From contig NZ_JAUSUT010000001.1 in NCBI RefSeq assembly GCF_030814215.1, forward strand, positions 930,001-994,000: DNA of 64,000 nucleotides, given 5' to 3'. The stretch is from Amycolatopsis thermophila (GTDB taxonomy: Bacteria > Actinomycetota > Actinomycetes > Mycobacteriales > Pseudonocardiaceae). Of the stretch, positions 8,853-15,736 are shown one piece after another. Both the position numbers and the translations under genes were made by a program. The notes below the pieces were generated by a model that saw only the letters and a list, made by a program, of their open reading frames with translations, searched no databases and was not told the DNA's origin. How positions within the stretch are numbered: position 1 is the first letter of the stretch; the number at the start of each line of letters is the position of its first letter.

Positions 8853-9724
8853 TCCTCCGCGAAGAAGCACTGCGTCGGGTTGGTGACGAGCAACCGCTTC
8901 CGCGCGGCCTCGTCCGGCGCGATTTCCGCGATCAGGTCGGCCAGGTCACCGTCGTTGGGCACGAAACCGTGCGTGTTCGGGTGCGGGAAATCCGTCCCCC
9001 ACACCACCCGCTCCGGCGCCTCGGTGGCCAGCAACCGCCCCAGCGCCGCGGAGTCGGCCATGCCCGGCGGCGCGGTCGCGATCCGGTCGGCACCGCTGAG
9101 CTTGACCCACACCGAACCGGTCTCCAGCAACCGCAGCAGAGCCCGCACCGCTTCGCTGTCCAGCCCCTGCCGGAGGTCGACGCGCGCCATGTGGTCGATC
9201 ACCACCCGCACGCCCAGCGACCGGACCAGGTCCGCGTGCTCGGCGATCCCGTTGCCGGCCACGTGCAGGGCGATGTGCCAGCCGAACGGCCGGATCAGGC
9301 CGACGATCGCGCCGATCGTCTCCGGTGACGGCGCGGGGCCGAGGTGCGGGGTGAAGTGCAGACGAGCGCCGCGGACACCGGCTTCGTGCAGGCGCTTCAC
9401 CTCGTCGGCGGGCGTGGTCGGGCGGATCAGCGCGACCCCGCGATACCGGCCCCCGCCGGTCTCGAGCGCGTCGAGCAGCGCCGCGTGATCGCTGCCGTGA
9501 CAGGCGGACTGCACGATCACCGCGCGGTCGAACCCGAGGAGCCGGTGCAGCGCCTGGAGGTCCTCCTTGGGCGCCTCGGGCGGGGTGAACGTCCGGTCTT
9601 CGGCGTAGGGGAACTTCGCCGTGGGCCCGAAGATGTGGCAGTGCGAGTCGCAGCTGCCGGCGGGCAGCGGCACCGCGGGCGCGTGCGGGTCGGGGTCCGG
9701 GCCGGGGTTGCGCGGGTCGGTCAT
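8849..9724 (-). CDS. Amidohydrolase, 2-pyrone-4,6-dicarboxylate lactonase-like
   Basis: This 291-residue metal-type amidohydrolase resembles LigI of COG3618, which opens 2-pyrone-4,6-dicarboxylate. Visible motifs are CDSHCHIFGP (residues 25-34), VVIDHMARVD, and the late catalytic Asp in VWGTDFPHPN. Its ATG overlaps the SDR stop by one base (TGATG), giving translational coupling in the dctA-CMD-SDR-amidohydrolase operon. Its stop overlaps that of the convergent iclR gene. A lactonase acting on a dicarboxylated ring compound would fit a DctA importer in the same operon, but the substrate is inferred. Confidence 0.82.
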   Translation of the reverse strand: MTDPRNPGPDPDPHAPAVPLPAGSCDSHCHIFGPTAKFPYAEDRTFTPPEAPKEDLQALHRLLGFDRAVIVQSACHGSDHAALLDALETGGGRYRGVALIRPTTPADEVKRLHEAGVRGARLHFTPHLGPAPSPETIGAIVGLIRPFGWHIALHVAGNGIAEHADLVRSLGVRVVIDHMARVDLRQGLDSEAVRALLRLLETGSVWVKLSGADRIATAPPGMADSAALGRLLATEAPERVVWGTDFPHPNTHGFVPNDGDLADLIAEIAPDEAARKRLLVTNPTQCFFAED

Positions 9725-10524
9725 CAGTCACACCTCGCGGTCATGCCGCCGTCGACGACGATTTCGGTGCCGGTGACGAAACGGGCCTCGTCGGAGGCCA
9801 GGAACAGCGCCGCGTACGCGGTGTCGCGGCCGTCACCGGCGAAGCCGAGGGGAATGCGGGCCAGGCGCTGGGCCAGCAGCGCCGCCACGTCGCCGCCCGC
9901 GCGTTGCCCGGCCAGCCGGGCTTCGACCATCGGGGTGTGCAGCTGACCCGGCACCACGGTGTTGACGCGGATGCCGTCCGGCGCGTGCTGCACGGCGATC
10001 ACCTTGGACAGCTGGATCACGCCCGCCTTCGCCGAGGCGTACCCGGCCTGGGCCGAACCCGTCCAGCGGGTGCCGGACGTGGACGCGGTGTTGACGATGG
10101 CGCCACCGCCCTGCGCCTTCATCACCGGGATCGTGTGCTTGCAGGTGAGGAAGACGCTGGTCAGGTTGTAGTCCAGCTGACCTCGCCAGTCCTCTTCGGA
10201 CAGCTCGACCGGACCGCCCCTGCGTGAGCCGCCGACGTTGTTGACCAGGACGTCGACGCGCCCGAACTCGGCCTGGCACGCCTGGACCATCGCCGCGACG
10301 GCCGCGCTGTCGGTCACGTCGCACAGGTGCGTGCGGATCACGCCGCCCTCCGACTCGACCGTCCGGACGGTCTCGGCCAGCGCCTCCTGGTTGAGGTCCA
10401 CGGCGAAGATCTTCGCGCCCTCACGGGCGAACAGCACGGCGGCGGCGCGGCCGTTGCCCCAGCCGGGGCCGACGCTGCCGGCGCCGGTGATGATCGCGAC
10501 CTTGCCGCCCAGCCTGCCGGTCAC
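9724..10524 (-). CDS. SDR-family NAD(P)-dependent oxidoreductase
   Basis: This is a 266-residue short-chain dehydrogenase with a Rossmann fold. The cofactor loop is TGAGSVGPGWGNG, a longer variant than the classical TGxxxGxG. Further motifs are NNVGG, the catalytic YASAK, and VVPGQLHTP. Asp in IFAVDLNQ suggests NAD preference. The GTG at 10524 overlaps the upstream stop (GTGA), and the stop overlaps the next ATG, so it is the third gene of a tightly packed four-gene operon. It probably oxidises or reduces an intermediate of the same unknown catabolic route. Confidence 0.88.
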   Translation of the reverse strand: MTGRLGGKVAIITGAGSVGPGWGNGRAAAVLFAREGAKIFAVDLNQEALAETVRTVESEGGVIRTHLCDVTDSAAVAAMVQACQAEFGRVDVLVNNVGGSRRGGPVELSEEDWRGQLDYNLTSVFLTCKHTIPVMKAQGGGAIVNTASTSGTRWTGSAQAGYASAKAGVIQLSKVIAVQHAPDGIRVNTVVPGQLHTPMVEARLAGQRAGGDVAALLAQRLARIPLGFAGDGRDTAYAALFLASDEARFVTGTEIVVDGGMTARCD

Positions 10525-11024
10525 GAGCCGACCTCCAGGGCGACGAGGAACCGCGACACCAGGTTGTAGGCGCCGACGGTGACAGTCAGCTCGACGATCT
10601 CGCGCGGACCGAAGTGCTCGTGCAGGGCCGCGAACAGCTCGTCCGGCACGGCGATCTTCCTGGTCATCGCGTCGGTGTAGTCGAGGACGGCGCGCTGCCG
10701 GGCGTCCAGGACACCACGGTCCCCGCCCTCGCGCAGGGCGGCGATCTGCTCGGCCGTCATGCCCTCCTCCTTGGCGACCGGTTCGTGCGCCGCCCATTCG
10801 TACTCGGCGCCGTTCAGCTCGGCGACGCGCAGCACCGCGAGCTCCCGCAGGTCGCCGGGCAGCGTGCCCTGACCGCGGATGGCGCCCAGCAGGCTGTTCC
10901 AGCCGTCGGCGAACGGCGGGCTGTGCAGCAGCATGCCGTCCAGCGGGGTCAGGCGCCCCCCTCGGCGCGCGCGGATCCGGTCGGCGACCTCACCGGCCGA
11001 ATCCACGTAGTCCAGCCTGGCCAT
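10521..11024 (-). CDS. Carboxymuconolactone decarboxylase-like (AhpD-fold) protein
   Basis: This 167-residue helical protein is of the carboxymuconolactone-decarboxylase/AhpD superfamily (LRELAVLRVAELNGAEYEWA, then EIVELTVTVGAYNLVSRFL). It has no CxxC pair, so it is not a peroxidase-type AhpD. The ATG at 11024 gives a normal family length; the open frame beyond is unsupported. It begins 11 nt after the dctA stop and overlaps the SDR gene. Relatives include true lactone decarboxylases of aromatic pathways and unassigned proteins, so the reaction is unresolved. Confidence 0.83.
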   Translation of the reverse strand: MARLDYVDSAGEVADRIRARRGGRLTPLDGMLLHSPPFADGWNSLLGAIRGQGTLPGDLRELAVLRVAELNGAEYEWAAHEPVAKEEGMTAEQIAALREGGDRGVLDARQRAVLDYTDAMTRKIAVPDELFAALHEHFGPREIVELTVTVGAYNLVSRFLVALEVGS

Positions 11025-11035
11025 GTGTTTCCCTT

Positions 11036-12340
11036 CTAGTTCACTGCGACGGTCGCGGGGACGGGCTCGAGCCCGTCGAGGACCCGGCGTGCGCGGTCTC
11101 GGTCGAAGACGCCCTCCCAGCGGCTGACGACGATGCTGCCGAGCATCTGCCCGCACAGGCTGACCAGGCCGCGCATGGTGGACAGGAACCGGTCGACGCC
11201 CAGGACCAGCATGATCCCGGCGACCGGGACGACGCCCGTGGTGGACAGGGTCGCGGCGAGGATGACGAACCCGGCACCGGCGACGCCCGCGCTGCCCTTC
11301 GAGGTGATCATGAAGACGGCGAGCAGCCCGACCTGCTGCCAGATGGTCAGGTTCACGTCGAAGGCCTGGGCGATGTAGAGCGAGGCGAAGCCGAGGTAGA
11401 GGCAGACCCCGTCACCGTTGAAGGCGTACCCGGACGGCACGACCAGGCCGACGATCCGCTTCGGGCAGCCGAGGTGCTCGAGTTTGCGCATCAGCTGCGG
11501 CATGACCACCTCGTAGTTCGCGGTGCCGAGGGTGATGAGGAGTTCGTCCTTGAAGTAGCGGTAGAGCTTGAGGATCCGGATGCCGCACAGCCGGGCGACC
11601 GCGCCGAACACGACGAGGCAGAACACGATCCCGGCGCCCCAGAACAACAGGACCACGCCACCCAGACTGGCCAACGTGGACGCGCCGAACTTTCCCGTCG
11701 TGTAGGCCATCGCGGCGAACGCGCCGACCGGCGCCAGGTACATGACGAGCTTGACGATCCCGAACACCACCTCGCCGATCCGCTCGATGCCGCGGATCAC
11801 CGGGGCGCCTCGCTCCCCCAGCGCCTTGACCGCGATCGCGAACAGGATCGAGACCAGCAGGACCTGGAGGACGTTGCCGCCGGTGAACGCGCTGACGACC
11901 GTGTCCGGGATGATGTTGACCAGGAAGTCGTACCAGTGCTGGGATTCGCCGGTCTGCGCGTACTGCTGGGCGCTGCCGGACAGGTGCAGCGCGGCCGGGT
12001 CGGCGTGGATGCCGCCGCCCGGGTTGAACAGGTCCATCACGATGAGGCCCACGATCAGCGCGATCGTCGTCAGGACCTCGAAGTAGACGAGCGCCTTGAC
12101 GCCGATGCGCCCGACGCTGGCGAGCTCACCGGCGGAGGCGATGCCGGTGACGATCGTGCAGAACACCACCGGCGCGATGAGCATCTGGATGAGCTCGATG
12201 AACCCGGTGCCCACGGGTTGCAGCGCGGTGCCCACACCCGGCGCGGCGAAGCCCAGGGCCGCGCCGAGGACGATCGCCACCAGGACGGTGACGTAGAGCT
12301 TCGTGGTGAAGGCGGTGCGCAGGAACGATCCGGCCGACAT
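11036..12340 (-). CDS. dctA: DctA-type dicarboxylate:cation symporter
   Basis: This 434-residue inner-membrane transporter belongs to the DAACS family (DctA/GltP). It has multiple hydrophobic segments, the re-entrant loop region (TSKGSAGVAGAGFVILAATL), and SGYAFNGDGVCLYLG. The family takes up C4-dicarboxylates or acidic amino acids with H+ or Na+. The ATG at 12340 follows AAGGGAGACG. It is the first gene of the operon with the CMD-like, SDR and LigI-like genes. Two matching palindromic sites end 15 nt before the start codon, so its expression is probably repressed by a dimeric regulator. The substrate here may be a catabolic dicarboxylate. Confidence 0.9.
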   Translation of the reverse strand: MSAGSFLRTAFTTKLYVTVLVAIVLGAALGFAAPGVGTALQPVGTGFIELIQMLIAPVVFCTIVTGIASAGELASVGRIGVKALVYFEVLTTIALIVGLIVMDLFNPGGGIHADPAALHLSGSAQQYAQTGESQHWYDFLVNIIPDTVVSAFTGGNVLQVLLVSILFAIAVKALGERGAPVIRGIERIGEVVFGIVKLVMYLAPVGAFAAMAYTTGKFGASTLASLGGVVLLFWGAGIVFCLVVFGAVARLCGIRILKLYRYFKDELLITLGTANYEVVMPQLMRKLEHLGCPKRIVGLVVPSGYAFNGDGVCLYLGFASLYIAQAFDVNLTIWQQVGLLAVFMITSKGSAGVAGAGFVILAATLSTTGVVPVAGIMLVLGVDRFLSTMRGLVSLCGQMLGSIVVSRWEGVFDRDRARRVLDGLEPVPATVAVN

Positions 12341-12354
12341 CTTCGTCTCCCTTG

Positions 12355-12390
12355 TGTTCGTCTGACGTACATCTGCACGTCTGACGAACA
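12355..12390 (-). promoter_or_regulatory. Paired palindromic operator upstream of dctA
   Basis: Arms TGTTCGTCTGACGT (12355-12368) and ACGTCTGACGAACA (12377-12390) form a 14-bp inverted repeat with one mismatch and an 8-nt spacer. Each arm also contains the 9-mer CGTCTGACG, itself symmetrical around its central base, so there are two small operators in mirror arrangement. The shape resembles sites of FadR-type GntR regulators; no such gene is in this window. Confidence 0.7.
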
Positions 12391-12539
12391 GGAGTTTCGC
12401 ACAGCGGGGCGCACGAAGGTCAACCCGGTCCGATGACGAGCCACGGCGAGGAGCCGACATGGCCCGCCGGCTCATCGTTCAGCTCAGGCCGGGCCTCGCG
12501 TCACTCGGCAGGTCAGCGTTGGGCCACCCTCCGCCGCGC

Positions 12540-13304
12540 TCATCCGCGGTCGAGCACTGCTTGCAGGAACTCCCGGGTCCGCTCGTGGTCCGGGTCGGTG
12601 AACAGCTTGTCCGGTGGCGCGTCCTCGATGATCTGGCCGTGGTCGAACATCAGGACCCGGTCGGAGACGTCGCGGGCGAACTGCATCTCGTGCGTGACGC
12701 ACAGGAACGTGATGTCGGTGGTGGACGCGATGTCCTTGAGCACCTTGAGCACTCCGGCCACGAGTTCCGGGTCCAGCGCCGAGGTCACCTCGTCCAGCAG
12801 CAGCACCTCCGGCCGCATCGCGAGCGCCCGCGCGATCGCCACCCGCTGCTGCTGGCCGCCGGAGAGCTGGGACGGGTGGGCGTCGGCCTTTTCGGCCAGC
12901 CCCACCATGTCCAGCAGTTCCCGGCCGCGCTGCTCGGCCTCCGCGCGGGACAGCCCGAGCGCCCGCATCGGCGCCTCGGTGATGTTCTGCAGCACCTTCA
13001 TGTTCGGGAACAGGTTGAACTGCTGGAACACCATGCCGATCCGCTTGCGCATGCGGCGCTGGTGCTTGTCCCCGGCCGGGACGAACCGCCCGCCCTTCTC
13101 GACGTGGGACAGGCACTCGCCGCCGACGTAGATGCGCCCGGAGTTCACCTGCTCCAGCGTCATCAGCAGGCGCAGGATCGTGGTCTTGCCCGATCCGCTC
13201 GGGCCGATCAGCGTGACGAACTCGCCGGGCCTGACGGTGAAGTTCAGCTCCCGCAGCACCACGTGGTCACCGAACTTCTTGACGACCCCCTCGAACCGGA
13301 TCAT
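12540..13304 (-). CDS. ehuA: Ectoine-type ABC transporter ATP-binding protein EhuA
   Basis: This 254-residue ATPase powers a polar amino-acid/ectoine importer. Walker A GPSGSGKT is at residues 34-41, the signature LSGGQQQR at 147-154, Walker B LLLDE about 15 residues later, and the switch His in CVTHEMQF. It lies last in ehuBCDA. The ATG at 13304 begins 1 nt after the ehuD stop; a GTG at 13322 inside ehuD would add VSDSSE. Neither has a strong ribosome site, so the start is uncertain. The ehu assignment comes from gene order and overall resemblance; a general amino-acid importer remains possible. Confidence 0.85.
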   Translation of the reverse strand: MIRFEGVVKKFGDHVVLRELNFTVRPGEFVTLIGPSGSGKTTILRLLMTLEQVNSGRIYVGGECLSHVEKGGRFVPAGDKHQRRMRKRIGMVFQQFNLFPNMKVLQNITEAPMRALGLSRAEAEQRGRELLDMVGLAEKADAHPSQLSGGQQQRVAIARALAMRPEVLLLDEVTSALDPELVAGVLKVLKDIASTTDITFLCVTHEMQFARDVSDRVLMFDHGQIIEDAPPDKLFTDPDHERTREFLQAVLDRG

Positions 13305-13305
13305 C

Positions 13306-13962
13306 TCAGAGCTGTCCGACACGGCGTTCCAACCTTCGCACCAGGATCGACGACGGGTAACTGATCAGCAGGAACAGGATGCCCGCCAGGGTGTAGGGCT
13401 CGATGACCTGGAAGGTCGCCGCGCCCTGCTCCTTGGCCCGGTTGAGCACCTCGAGCACACCGATGCTGAGCAACAGCGGGGTTTCCTTGAACATCGAGAT
13501 CATGTAGTTGCCCAGCGCGGGCAGCAGCCGCGGAACCGCCTGCGGCAGGATGATGCCCGTCCACACCCGCGACCGCGGGAGGCTCAGCGCGGTCGCGGCC
13601 TCCCACTGTCCTTTCGGGATGGCGTCGATGCCGGCCCGGTACACCTCGGACGTGTAGGTGGCGTAGTGGATGCCGAGCGCGAGCACGCCGGTCAGGAACG
13701 CCGAAGGCGTGATACCGAGGGCGGGCCACAGCAGGTAGAAGATGAAGAACACCTGGATGAGCAGCGGCGTGCTGCGCACCACCTCGATGAACAGGTACAC
13801 CAGCTGGCTCAGCACCGGGATCCGGGCGCGCCGCAGTAGTGCGAGCACCAGACCCAGCACGTACGCCACCGCGGAGCCGAGCAGCGTCAGCTCGACGGTG
13901 ACCAGCAACCCTTTCAGCAGCAGCGGGATGGATTCCCAGACGTAGGACCAGTTCCACTCCAT
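13306..13962 (-). CDS. ehuD: ABC transporter permease EhuD
   Basis: This 218-residue permease of the HisM/GlnP type has about five transmembrane helices. The FIEVVRSTPLLIQVFFIFY segment is followed by the EAA loop YRAGIDAIPKGQWEAATALS that docks on the ATPase. The ATG overlaps the ehuC stop by one base (TGATG). It forms a heterodimeric channel with EhuC. The two permeases are diverged duplicates, as usual in this importer class. Confidence 0.88.
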   Translation of the reverse strand: MEWNWSYVWESIPLLLKGLLVTVELTLLGSAVAYVLGLVLALLRRARIPVLSQLVYLFIEVVRSTPLLIQVFFIFYLLWPALGITPSAFLTGVLALGIHYATYTSEVYRAGIDAIPKGQWEAATALSLPRSRVWTGIILPQAVPRLLPALGNYMISMFKETPLLLSIGVLEVLNRAKEQGAATFQVIEPYTLAGILFLLISYPSSILVRRLERRVGQL

Positions 13963-14666
13963 CAGGCCGCCCCCGCCCTGGCCCACACGTTCTGCCGCTT
14001 CGGCGCCGCACGACCCAGCCGCCGGGACAGCACGCGTTCCAGCACGCGCATGACGATCGTGATGATCACCGCGATCGCCAGGTAGCACAACAGCTCGACG
14101 CCGTAGATCAGCACGAGCTGGCTGCCGTACACCGGCCGCAGCAGCTCGCCCTTCTCGGTGATCTCACCGGCCGAGATGAAGTACAACAGCGCGGTGCTCT
14201 TCATCAGCTGGATGAAGAGGTTGTTGAACGGTGGCAGCATCTCCACCACCGCCTGCGGCAGGATCACGCGGAACATGCGCTGCGCCGGGCTGAACGACAG
14301 CGCCACCGCGCCCTCACGTTGCGCGGGCGGCACGGACTGCACGGCACCGCGGACGATTTCCGCGCCATACGCGCCGTGGTTCAGCCCGAGCACGACGATG
14401 CCGGCGAACAACGGGACGAGCTTGAACCCGACCAGTGCCGGCAGCACGAAGTACAGCCAGAACAGCTGCACGACCTCCGACGTCCCGCGGAAGCCCTCGA
14501 CGTAGACCCGGCTGATGAACCGCACCGTCCGGGACCTCGACAGCATCGCGAGCCCGGCGAGGAAGGCGAGCACGATGGTCAGCGCGATACCGCCGACCGT
14601 CGCGTACACCGTCGCGCCGAGTCCACCGAGGATGGTCGAGATGATGTTGGATGTCGAGTCGGACAC
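13962..14666 (-). CDS. ehuC: ABC transporter permease EhuC
   Basis: This 234-residue inner-membrane permease has the EAA-loop sequence IVRGAVQSVPPAQREGAVAL and the early YVEGFRGTSEVVQLFW region of polar amino-acid permeases. The C terminus is extended and basic (RRLGRAAPKRQNVWARAGAA). The start is a GTG at 14666 with GGGGGCG upstream. It lies 22 nt after ehuB and overlaps ehuD, consistent with one polycistronic message for binding protein, two permeases and ATPase. Confidence 0.88.
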   Translation of the reverse strand: MSDSTSNIISTILGGLGATVYATVGGIALTIVLAFLAGLAMLSRSRTVRFISRVYVEGFRGTSEVVQLFWLYFVLPALVGFKLVPLFAGIVVLGLNHGAYGAEIVRGAVQSVPPAQREGAVALSFSPAQRMFRVILPQAVVEMLPPFNNLFIQLMKSTALLYFISAGEITEKGELLRPVYGSQLVLIYGVELLCYLAIAVIITIVMRVLERVLSRRLGRAAPKRQNVWARAGAA

Positions 14667-14688
14667 GACGCGCCCCCGAACCCGGGTG

Positions 14689-15582
14689 TCAGGCCGAGCA
14701 GAGCTTGTCGGTCGTCAGTCCGGGCTTCGGCAGGTTGCTCTGGTCGAACCCGAACGGCGAGGCGATGCGCAGCCACTCCCCGTTGTCGTGCAACGTCTTC
14801 AGCTGCTGGTTGAAGGCGTCGCGCAGCGACGTGTCGTCCTTGCGGAACACGAAACCGCCGGCGGTCTGCACCGGCTGACCGTTCTGGGTGGGCTGGAACC
14901 CTGGCGTGACCTCGACGCCCGAGTTCGGGTTCTGCTTCACCAGCCACTTCAGCGAGATGTCGGTGAGCGCGGCGCAGTACACGCGGCCGGCGGTCACGGC
15001 CCGCAGCATGTTGTCCTGGGTGTCCAGGGTCTCGATCTGGTCCTCGGACACGCCGGCCGCGGTCGCGTAGCCCTTCTCCACCGCGGCGGACAGCACGGCG
15101 ATCCTGGCCTTCTTCGCGGCCACGTCGGCGAGGGTCTTGATCCCCTGCGGGTTGCCGCTCGGCACCAGCAACGCGGTCAGCGCCGAGTAGTCCGGGTCGG
15201 AGAACAGCGCCGCCTTGCACCGCGTCGGCGTGATGTTCATGCCCGCCGCCACGACGTCGAACTGCTTGGCGTTGAGCGCCGGGATCAGCTGGTCGAACGG
15301 CACGACGTTGGCCTGGACGGTGTCGACCCCCAGGCCCTTGAAGACCGCCCGCGCCACCTCGGGGGCCTGTCCCGTGGTGTTGCCCGAGGTGTCGGCGAAC
15401 CCGTACGGGGCTTCGTTGGCGATGCCGATCCTGATCGTCTTGGAGCTTCTCGCCGTGGCGAGCGTGTCCCCGCTCTGCGTGCTCTGGCAAGCCGCCAACA
15501 AGGTCGGTCCCGCCACCGCGGCGGCGCCAACGACCGCCGATCGCCGGAAGAAGTCCCGTCGCGTCCACTGACCGTGCGTCAT
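14689..15582 (-). CDS. ehuB: Ectoine/hydroxyectoine-type substrate-binding lipoprotein EhuB
   Basis: This 297-residue solute-binding protein has a twin-arginine signal (TRRDFFRRS) that runs into a lipobox LLAAC, so it is probably exported folded by Tat and anchored outside the membrane. The mature part is a type-2 periplasmic-binding fold (IRIGIANEAPYGFAD near residue 50). The ATG at 15582 is chosen over an upstream codon because it places the RR motif at residues 8-9 and has AAGGGG upstream. Context (ehuBCDA order) suggests uptake of ectoine or hydroxyectoine as osmoprotectant or nutrient. Substrate is inference. Confidence 0.85.
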   Translation of the reverse strand: MTHGQWTRRDFFRRSAVVGAAAVAGPTLLAACQSTQSGDTLATARSSKTIRIGIANEAPYGFADTSGNTTGQAPEVARAVFKGLGVDTVQANVVPFDQLIPALNAKQFDVVAAGMNITPTRCKAALFSDPDYSALTALLVPSGNPQGIKTLADVAAKKARIAVLSAAVEKGYATAAGVSEDQIETLDTQDNMLRAVTAGRVYCAALTDISLKWLVKQNPNSGVEVTPGFQPTQNGQPVQTAGGFVFRKDDTSLRDAFNQQLKTLHDNGEWLRIASPFGFDQSNLPKPGLTTDKLCSA

Positions 15583-15612
15583 CTTCGTCGCACCCCTTAT
15601 TCGGTCCAGCCG

Positions 15613-15649
15613 GTTCACTGAACGTAGGCGGTGCCCCTGATCGGGTCAA
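15613..15649 (-). promoter_or_regulatory. Promoter and palindrome of ehuBCDA
   Basis: On the minus strand, TTGACC (15644-15649) and TACGTT (15621-15626) are separated by 17 bp, giving a good housekeeping promoter about 30 nt before the ehuB start. The palindrome GTTCACTGAAC (15613-15623) overlaps the -10 and the predicted transcription start, a suitable place for a repressor. Confidence 0.6.
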
Positions 15650-15736
15650 AAGATGCGACGAGATCGCCACTCGCTGTTATCGGAAAGAGATCGACGTTGC
15701 GTGTGGACGGTGCGCACGCGGAGTGACAGAAGTGGC

